DNA of 8,926 nt from Armatimonadota bacterium. Lineage in GTDB: Bacteria; Armatimonadota; Fimbriimonadia; Fimbriimonadales; Fimbriimonadaceae. Below, one piece after another: positions 1-5,249 of this stretch. The stretch covers positions 1 through 8,926 of the forward strand of contig JAFAFM010000339.1 in the NCBI GenBank assembly GCA_023423495.1, given 5' to 3'. Numbering within the stretch: the stretch's first letter is position 1; every line of letters starts with the position of its first letter. A model generated the notes under the pieces. It did not search any database. It was not told the origin of the DNA and was given only the letters and a program-made list of their open reading frames with translations. A program made the translations under genes and the position numbers.

Positions 1-1
1 A

Positions 2-556
2 CCGTCGGCCGCGCGCACAAGAAGGGGTGGCACAGCGCCGATGGGTTCGCGGGGCTGGTTTCAAGATTACGAACGCTCAGGTGGTGTTCTATTAGACTTG
101 GCCGTCCATGACTTTGACTGGCTCCGATGGACGCTCGGCGAGATAAAACACCTCTACTCCCGATCAGTCGGAATCCAAGCAGGCAGCGGTCCCGACTACG
201 CACTTACCACGCTCACCTTTCATTCTGGCGCAGTGGCCCATGTGGAAGCGACCTGGATGGACCCAAGTGGCTTTCGCACTACCTTCGAGGTAGCTGGCAG
301 CCAAGGCTTGATTCAGCATGATTCGCGGCAAAATGTGGCTCTGCGAACTTCGGTCGATGGACGTATTTTTAACGACGGCGCGATCTCGCCGACTGATGAC
401 CCTTACTACGTCGAACTGCGATCGTTTTTAAATGCCGTAAAAGGAGGCTCGACGCCGCCTGTAACGGGCTATGATGGCGCGATGGCGGTTTCCATCGCGC
501 TGGCCGCAATCGAGAGCGCGAAATCTGGACAAGTTGTCGTGCCGGAATCGATTTAA
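2..556 (+). CDS. Gfo/Idh/MocA family oxidoreductase, C-terminal part (cut by left edge)
   Basis: Predicted NAD(P)-dependent sugar or inositol-type dehydrogenase. Only the last 184 or so residues are here. The reading frame is open to the left edge, and the residues before the first ATG (position 41) still match the family (an R-rich, GG-T-AP stretch leading into the GWFQD segment), so ATG 41 is not the true start. The N-terminal Rossmann domain lies outside the window. The key motif is SGGVLLDLAVHDFDWLRW, with the D-x3-H pair that serves substrate binding and catalysis in inositol-dehydrogenase-like enzymes, followed by the mostly beta C-terminal domain (a VEATW strand, then FEVAGSQGLI) and the usual helical tail with YYVELRSFLNAV. 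It ends with TAA 30 nt before the next gene and probably shares its transcript. The substrate cannot be told from this fragment. The family call is firm; a cellular role in surface-sugar synthesis is only a context guess. Confidence 0.88.
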   Translation, partial: PSAARTRRGGTAPMGSRGWFQDYERSGGVLLDLAVHDFDWLRWTLGEIKHLYSRSVGIQAGSGPDYALTTLTFHSGAVAHVEATWMDPSGFRTTFEVAGSQGLIQHDSRQNVALRTSVDGRIFNDGAISPTDDPYYVELRSFLNAVKGGSTPPVTGYDGAMAVSIALAAIESAKSGQVVVPESI

Positions 557-586
557 CACCTGCATAGGTCGGCATCAAATCGTCCT

Positions 587-2116
587 TTGTTTGTGCCCGG
601 GACAAATTTGAAGTTTCCGCATGTGACGGCGGCCATCATAGCCGCAATTTGCGCGCTGATGGGGCTTCCCAGCTTGCTTTACCCACACGGTCCCGACCAA
701 GGGATGTTTTCCTACATTGGGCAGACCATCCTGCTCGGGGGGCTGCCATATGTGGATGCCTGGGACATTAAGCCTCCGGGAGTGTTTTACATCTATGCAC
801 TCGGACAATTCCTTTTCAGAGATGTGATTCTCGCACCCAGAATCATGGACTTGATTTGCGTGGCAATCATCTCCTATCTCTTGATCCTGGTGGCCAGGAA
901 CTTTGGGAATTGGAAAGCAGGCGCGATAGCGGCATTTCTTTACGCTTCGTGCTATTGGCTTGAATTCAACTTTAGCGCCACGGCTCAAGCCGAGAGCTTC
1001 GCTGCCCCGTTTTTGCTGTTGAGCTTGCACCTGGTTCAGACGCGATCGAATAGCCTGCCGAGCATTCTGATCGCAGGAATCCTGGTTGGCTTCATGGTCA
1101 CTTTGAAGACCACGTTTCTGCTTTTGGCGATCGTGCCATTTCTGGCGCTCATCCAGTCTAAGCCCGGATGGAAAGCAATCGTGACCTTTGTTTTGGGCGG
1201 AGTGGTGCCTGGACTTGCCTTCTTCCTGATTTACCTAGTTACCGGTCACACGCGTGAGCTACAAGTGCTGATCGAAGCCCAGGCAGCCTATGCCCAGAGC
1301 GAGGGCGGATTCGATGCAAAACGATTCCGGCAAGTTGTCTTTGGAATCTTTGAATTCTTCCCGATCACCCACTTCCTGACCTTCTTCTCACTGCTGTCCA
1401 TGATCCTGGTCAAATCATTGAGGAGACAGTGGGTGCTCTGGATTTGGATCCTGGCTTACTGGGCTCAGATGATCCTACAAAACAAATATTTCCTTTACCA
1501 TTTCGTTCCCTGGCTGCTTCCGATCACGCTGATCTCCGGTCTCGCACTTAAGCGAGCAGACGAGCTATTGTTGGTAAAGCTGCCAAAGTTTAGGTTCACA
1601 GTGGTGGCGCTTGCCTGCGGACTTTTTGGCCTGTTGCTGGTGAGAAACGTTTCGTTCTACATCGTGCCGATACAGTTGTTAACCGGCCGGCTACAGCAAG
1701 ATCGCTTTGATCGGCTCTTTATCCACAACTTCTACTGGTATCCCCAAAGCAAGAAGGCCGCGCAGATGATCCGCCAAGCCGACCCTTCTGGCGGACCCAT
1801 CATCGCCTACTGCTTCGATCCTGCTTTGTACTTGATGTCGGAAAGGCGCTCTGTGTCGCAACACTTCACCAACGCGTTCATTAGGTTGGAAGGCTGGATC
1901 CCAGACTCTATTCGAAAGGAGTTCTTCCAACAGTTGGAAGAAGATGTCCGTGCCCAGAAACCCAAAGTGCTCGTAACCGACTACCAAATTGACTGGGGTA
2001 TTGAAGAACTCACTACCGATCCCGAAGGGCCGATCAAGTTCTGTGGACTGCCATACGACCATTTCGGAACGGCCCAGCACCTTTATGTCTATCGGCTTAA
2101 GGAACAGCCAGAATAG
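587..2116 (+). CDS. Multi-pass membrane protein, GT-C / family 39-like glycosyltransferase
   Basis: Likely an integral membrane protein that transfers a sugar from a lipid-linked donor, as in the PMT/ArnT-like GT-C superfamily. The 509-aa product has about ten hydrophobic segments (roughly residues 14-32, 81-103, 112-128, 133-150, 157-190, 197-219, 262-276, 282-297, 303-321 and 336-362), then a soluble tail from about 370 to 509. The first extracytoplasmic loop carries acidic residues in GPDQGMF (D37) and YVDAWDIKPPG (D57, D60), the place and spacing where GT-C enzymes hold the catalytic acid and a pPPG-type motif. The segment NKYFLYHFVPWLLP also resembles this superfamily. The start is unclear: TTG 587 gives the listed length, GTG 593, GTG 623 and ATG 659 are alternatives, and none has a strong ribosome site. 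The stop codon (2114-2116) sits 4 nt before trmFO. The donor and acceptor are unknown, and a non-enzymatic membrane role is not excluded. Confidence 0.72.
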   Translation: MFVPGTNLKFPHVTAAIIAAICALMGLPSLLYPHGPDQGMFSYIGQTILLGGLPYVDAWDIKPPGVFYIYALGQFLFRDVILAPRIMDLICVAIISYLLILVARNFGNWKAGAIAAFLYASCYWLEFNFSATAQAESFAAPFLLLSLHLVQTRSNSLPSILIAGILVGFMVTLKTTFLLLAIVPFLALIQSKPGWKAIVTFVLGGVVPGLAFFLIYLVTGHTRELQVLIEAQAAYAQSEGGFDAKRFRQVVFGIFEFFPITHFLTFFSLLSMILVKSLRRQWVLWIWILAYWAQMILQNKYFLYHFVPWLLPITLISGLALKRADELLLVKLPKFRFTVVALACGLFGLLLVRNVSFYIVPIQLLTGRLQQDRFDRLFIHNFYWYPQSKKAAQMIRQADPSGGPIIAYCFDPALYLMSERRSVSQHFTNAFIRLEGWIPDSIRKEFFQQLEEDVRAQKPKVLVTDYQIDWGIEELTTDPEGPIKFCGLPYDHFGTAQHLYVYRLKEQPE

Positions 2117-2119
2117 GAG
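2115..2119 (+). promoter_or_regulatory. Ribosome binding site of trmFO, overlapping the upstream stop codon
   Basis: AGGAG shares two bases with the TAG stop of the membrane-protein gene and lies only 1 nt before ATG 2121. This is much closer than usual spacing, so start at trmFO may depend on ribosomes terminating just upstream. It is seen directly; coupling is inferred. Confidence 0.5.
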
Positions 2120-2120
2120 A

Positions 2121-3524
2121 ATGATCACCGTTGTCGGCGCCGGATTCGCCGGGGTCGAAGCCGCTTGGGCGCTCGCCCGTCGGGGCGTTCAGTCCAAGCT
2201 CTACGAAATGCGTCCATCGCGAATGACGCCGGCGCACACCAGCTCCTATTTTGCGGAGTTGGTTTGCTCCAATTCATTCAAATCCAAGTTGCCGACTTCG
2301 CCGGCCGGGCAGCTAAAAGCCGAAATGGACGCGCTGGGATCGATCGTTTTGGAAACCGCTCGAGAGCACGAAGTCCCCGCCGGAGAGGCTCTCGGAGTGG
2401 ATCGAGAGGCATTCGGAAAGGCTATCACTCGCAAGCTGGAAAGCGAGCCGCTCATTGAGGTGATTCGAGAAGAGTTCACTCCCGAAATGGCGGAAAACGT
2501 GTTAGTCTCGGACGAGAAGCTGATCATCGCTACGGGGCCTCTCACTTCGCCCGAATTGAGCCAGTGGCTCGCGGAAATCACCGGCCGCCAGCACCTGTAC
2601 TTTTATGATGCGGTAAGCCCAACCGTTGAGGCCAGTTCCATCGACACGTCGGTGGCATTTGCCCAAAGCCGGTATGACAAAGGTGGCGGCGACGACTATC
2701 TGAATTGTCCTTTCGACAAGGACTCGTACGATGCGTTTGTACGCGAATTGGTCGACGCGGAGCGAGCGCCAATCCATGCTTTTGAAGCGGGAGGGGTGCG
2801 CGGAGAAGTAAAGGTCGGAGCCGGTTATGCCATTGAAGATTCCGCCGGGACCGCTGAAGAGCGCTTCCTGGAGAAGGTGAAGTACTTTGCTGGCTGCACG
2901 CCCATCGAGGCGATTGCAGAGAAGGGAGCAAGGTCTCTCGCTTTTGGTAATTTTAAGCCCGTGGGGCTCACCGACCCCAGAACGGGCCGACGACCGTGGG
3001 CCGCGTTGCAGCTTCGCCCCGAGAACAAGGAAAAGTCACTCTACTCCCTCGTGGCTTGCCAAACTCGCCTCAAGTGGGGAGAACAGCGGCGGGTGTTCCG
3101 AATGGTGCCCGGACTAGAGAACGCAGAATTCGTTCGCTATGGCGTCATTCACCGGAACACTTACATCGATGCCCCACGGGTACTGAAGGCTAATCTGGAG
3201 TTCGCAGAAAAACCTGGCTTGTTTGTTACCGGCCAGCTGACTGGTGTAGAAGGATATGTGGAGTCCGCGGCGGTGGGTATTTATGCGGGCTTGGCGGCGA
3301 TCCTTGGAGATCAACTTTCGATCCCTCCTCGAGCCTGCGCCTACGGTTCGCTTGTTTCCCACCTACAAGATCAAACTGATCGAGAATTCGCCCCAATGAA
3401 TATCAACTGGGGCCTCTTTCCTGATCCCGCCGAGCCGACACGGGACAAAGGAGTTAAGCGGGCTAAGAAGCTGGAGGCTGCCCAAACCGCTTTCGCGGAG
3501 TGGCACGAGGCGATTAACCGGTGA
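2121..3524 (+). CDS. trmFO: Methylenetetrahydrofolate-tRNA-(uracil-5-)-methyltransferase TrmFO
   Basis: FAD- and folate-dependent enzyme that makes 5-methyluridine (ribothymidine) at tRNA position 54, using 5,10-methylene-THF as carbon donor and NAD(P)H as reductant. The start is ATG 2121: it gives the family's N-terminus, MITVVGAGFAG, with the GxGxxG FAD loop at residues 6-11; the frame is open farther left, but those residues do not match the family. Family motifs run in order: YEMRPSRMTPAHT (28-40), AELVCSNS (45-52) with C49, HLYFYDAVSPTVE (158-170), SRYDKGGGDDYLNCPF (183-198), FAGCTPIE (256-263) with C259, FGNFKPVGL (275-283), VPGLENAEFVRYG (329-341) and GQLTGVEGYVES (371-382). C49 and C259 match the two cysteines used in catalysis (C53 and C226 in Bacillus subtilis). 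At 467 aa it is about 30 residues longer than typical because of an insert before C259. It ends in a 4-nt overlap with the next gene. Confidence 0.97.
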   Translation: MITVVGAGFAGVEAAWALARRGVQSKLYEMRPSRMTPAHTSSYFAELVCSNSFKSKLPTSPAGQLKAEMDALGSIVLETAREHEVPAGEALGVDREAFGKAITRKLESEPLIEVIREEFTPEMAENVLVSDEKLIIATGPLTSPELSQWLAEITGRQHLYFYDAVSPTVEASSIDTSVAFAQSRYDKGGGDDYLNCPFDKDSYDAFVRELVDAERAPIHAFEAGGVRGEVKVGAGYAIEDSAGTAEERFLEKVKYFAGCTPIEAIAEKGARSLAFGNFKPVGLTDPRTGRRPWAALQLRPENKEKSLYSLVACQTRLKWGEQRRVFRMVPGLENAEFVRYGVIHRNTYIDAPRVLKANLEFAEKPGLFVTGQLTGVEGYVESAAVGIYAGLAAILGDQLSIPPRACAYGSLVSHLQDQTDREFAPMNINWGLFPDPAEPTRDKGVKRAKKLEAAQTAFAEWHEAINR

Positions 3525-4276
3525 ATCAGCTGGATCCATCCCTACAGTTGATGCTCCGGAGGCGTCCCAGCGGACGACCACTGATGCGCCACCTTTGGCG
3601 TGACCTAACATTTCTTCACTATTCCGTCGAACCAGAAGTTGTCCAAAAACTCCTACCGGAGGAGTTAACGGTCGACACTTATGACGGGAGGGCATGGGTG
3701 GGATTGGTTCCTTTTTGGATGACGGGCATCCGGGTGCTGAAAATGCCGAAGATCCCGGGCATGCACACCTTCCCGGAAACCAATGTCCGCACCTATGTGC
3801 ATCGAGAAGGCAAGAATCCGGGAATCTGGTTCTTCAGTCTGGATGCTGAAAGCTCATTGGCGGTTTGGGGCGCTCGTGCAACCTTTGGACTGCCCTATCA
3901 TAGGGCCGAAATGAACATCGACCGGCAGGACGATGAGATCCGCTACCGCTCCGTTCGGCGGGGCTCCACAGAAGCCGCGCACGATCTCCGCATCAAGCGG
4001 CAAGAAGAGTGGCCGTACGCTGAGCCGGGGAGTCTCGAATTCTTTCTAATCGAACGCTATTTGCTTTATAGCAAATTCCACGGCAAGGTCGTTACCGGGC
4101 AAGTTCACCACGAACCTTACTCGCTGTTCTCCGCTGACCTCGAAAGCGGCCAGGAATCAATGATGAGGGCCAACGCACTGCCCACAATGCCATGGGAGCA
4201 CGTGTGTTATTCCCCTGGGGTTGAAGTGGATGTCTACGCCGTGAAGAAGGATCAGGCGGCGTTATCGAAGCCGTAG
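3521..4276 (+). CDS. DUF2071 family protein (YqjF-like)
   Basis: A 251-aa protein of the DUF2071/YqjF family, whose fold is related to acetoacetate decarboxylase but whose biochemical role is not established. Family landmarks are WRDLTFLHYSV (26-36), LLPEELTVDTYDGRAWVG (44-61), VPFWM (63-67), FPETNVRTYV (84-93), GIWFFSLDA (101-109) and ARATFGLPYHRAEM (118-131). There is no signal peptide or membrane segment, so it should be cytoplasmic. The start is GTG 3521, whose GTGA overlaps the trmFO stop codon, the classic arrangement for translational coupling; ATG 3551 and ATG 3584 are possible internal starts, and the strongest homology begins only near residue 22. It is the last gene of the plus-strand group. 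Its 3' end overlaps the oppositely read 71-aa gene by 25 bp, and no hairpin terminator is visible. The link to TrmFO is by position only. Confidence 0.9.
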   Translation: MNQLDPSLQLMLRRRPSGRPLMRHLWRDLTFLHYSVEPEVVQKLLPEELTVDTYDGRAWVGLVPFWMTGIRVLKMPKIPGMHTFPETNVRTYVHREGKNPGIWFFSLDAESSLAVWGARATFGLPYHRAEMNIDRQDDEIRYRSVRRGSTEAAHDLRIKRQEEWPYAEPGSLEFFLIERYLLYSKFHGKVVTGQVHHEPYSLFSADLESGQESMMRANALPTMPWEHVCYSPGVEVDVYAVKKDQAALSKP

Positions 4277-4467
4277 TCGTCGACCTGCATACTTCGGGCA
4301 GGCTCGGCGTTGATGATGTCCCAGTTGTCGCAGTCCAGCCGACGGCAATAGATCATGCGCTGCTGGGTTCCCGTTGCACTCTCGACGTCGGCAGTTTGCG
4401 CAAAGCGACATTCCAGGCAAAGCTCTGGTTCCAAAAGCCGGACGATCTTAAGTTGTTTTCGGGCCAT
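4252..4467 (-). CDS. Small four-cysteine protein, possible zinc ribbon
   Basis: A 71-aa protein I do not recognise. Four cysteines form two groups: CLEC (C17, C20) and CRRLDC (C41, C46), separated by 20 residues, as expected for a small zinc-binding or iron-binding knuckle. The second group continues as DCDNWD. The C-terminal 20 or so residues are acidic and look disordered. It has no signal peptide or membrane segment. That the gene is real is supported by a strong ribosome binding site (GGAAGGA, 6 nt before ATG 4467), by its position opposite the divergent methyltransferase gene, and by the paired cysteines. The last 25 bp overlap the DUF2071 gene tail to tail. Function is unknown; a nucleic-acid-binding or regulatory role is one option, but nothing in the sequence proves it. 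Confidence 0.75.
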   Translation of the reverse strand: MARKQLKIVRLLEPELCLECRFAQTADVESATGTQQRMIYCRRLDCDNWDIINAEPARSMQVDDYGFDNAA

Positions 4468-4473
4468 TCCAAT

Positions 4474-4480
4474 TCCTTCC
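4474..4480 (-). promoter_or_regulatory. Strong ribosome binding site of the 71-aa gene
   Basis: On the minus strand GGAAGGA is followed by six bases and then ATG at 4467-4465. It is the best-placed Shine-Dalgarno sequence in the window, and it fixes the start of the small four-cysteine protein. Confidence 0.7.
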
Positions 4481-4484
4481 GCTT

Positions 4485-4508
4485 GTCCATGCTTGCAAGC
4501 TAATGGAC
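4485..4508. repeat. Inverted repeat / palindrome in the divergent spacer
   Basis: GTCCAT (4485-4490) and ATGGAC (4503-4508) are exact inverted copies flanking the perfect 10-bp palindrome GCTTGCAAGC (4491-4500), with only TA (4501-4502) unpaired. As RNA it could fold into a 9-bp stem with a 2-nt bulge and a four-base loop. On the minus strand it lies just upstream of the ribosome site of the 71-aa gene. It could be an operator for a dimeric repressor acting on one or both divergent genes, or a hairpin in the 5' leader of the 71-aa gene. It is not followed by a T run on either strand, so a terminator is unlikely. Confidence 0.6.
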
Positions 4509-4583
4509 CTTCCAGCCAGTGCGGTTACAGTTAATCGTTGGCAGGAAAAACCGTATCCAATCCGTTATTTTTGCTAGGTTGCA

Positions 4584-4589
4584 TAAAAT
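4584..4589 (+). promoter_or_regulatory. Candidate -10 box for the SpoU-type gene
   Basis: TAAAAT ends 6 nt before ATG 4596. With usual -10 geometry transcription would begin at or next to the A of the start codon, giving a leaderless mRNA; no Shine-Dalgarno sequence precedes the ATG, which agrees. No good -35 hexamer is seen about 17 nt upstream. Confidence 0.45.
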
Positions 4590-4595
4590 ATCCCC

Positions 4596-5249
4596 ATGCC
4601 CATGATCCGATGGCAGGAGCGCCAACGCCGCATGCACGATGCATTGAACAACGCCTGGGAGTCAGGGGGAAAGACGGCGAACGACCCTGGACTCCGAGAA
4701 ATCTATTCCCAGATTGAGCGTGCCCCGATCCGGCTGATCGTGTTGCCTCTCGGCAAGTCCATCAATCAAGGAGGCATGACCAGAGTCGCCGATGCTTACC
4801 GAATACAACAGGTGGACTTCGCCAAGGAGCCCGATCGGGCCATCGACTTTGCCGCCCAACGAGGCAGTAAAGGCTGGCAGCCTTGGAGCTGGAATGAGCC
4901 AGACACGGCATTGGAAAGCGCTCGGGCCGACGGCTGCACCATCGTCGCTCTCACGATTTCCGAACGAGCCATCGACGTTGCCAATTTTGAATGGACCTTT
5001 CCATGCGCGATTGTGGTTGGAGAGGAGAATGCTGGAGTTCCTAGTGAAATCGAAGCGAAATGCGACGCTTCTATCGCAATCCCACTCTACGGACTGATCA
5101 ATTCCCTTAATGTGGTCACCGCAACCGCCATTTGCTTGGAGTATGCAATTCGCGCCTATTCGACCGTAAACGCCGATTTCCGTCCCGTAAGGACCGCAAG
5201 TAGAAAGCTGATTGGTCTTCCGCCGACTGATTATTCAGAATCACTTTGA
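4596..5249 (+). CDS. SpoU/TrmH family RNA 2'-O-methyltransferase
   Basis: SPOUT-class, SAM-dependent enzyme expected to methylate a ribose 2'-OH in tRNA or rRNA. The 217-aa protein carries the three family motifs: motif 1 NQGGMTR (57-63) with the catalytic-type N57 and R63; motif 2 VVGEENAGVP (140-149), which here has E-E-N where VGxExxG is usual; and motif 3 IPLYGLINSLNVVTATA (162-178), part of the trefoil-knot SAM site. The first 45 or so residues are charged and helical and lack a clear substrate-binding domain; the tail after 190 is short. The substrate position cannot be assigned, so I give no gene symbol. ATG 4596 and ATG 4602 are both possible starts; the first sits where a leaderless transcript would begin. 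It is read away from the four-cysteine gene and overlaps rel tail to tail by 9 bp. Confidence 0.93.
   Translation: MPMIRWQERQRRMHDALNNAWESGGKTANDPGLREIYSQIERAPIRLIVLPLGKSINQGGMTRVADAYRIQQVDFAKEPDRAIDFAAQRGSKGWQPWSWNEPDTALESARADGCTIVALTISERAIDVANFEWTFPCAIVVGEENAGVPSEIEAKCDASIAIPLYGLINSLNVVTATAICLEYAIRAYSTVNADFRPVRTASRKLIGLPPTDYSESL

Noticed and set aside
1989..2120. An earlier in-frame start for trmFO inside the membrane-protein gene
   Set aside because: The residues before ATG 2121 show no family resemblance, and ATG 2121 gives the standard N-terminus beginning just before the FAD loop.
2246..2581. A minus-strand open frame opposite trmFO
   Set aside because: It is serine-rich antisense of a conserved enzyme, with no supporting start signal.
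4405..4490. A second ATG (4490-4488) on the minus strand upstream of the 71-aa gene, which could open a small leader frame
   Set aside because: It is out of frame with the gene, lies within the inverted repeat and has no ribosome site; chance is the simpler reading.
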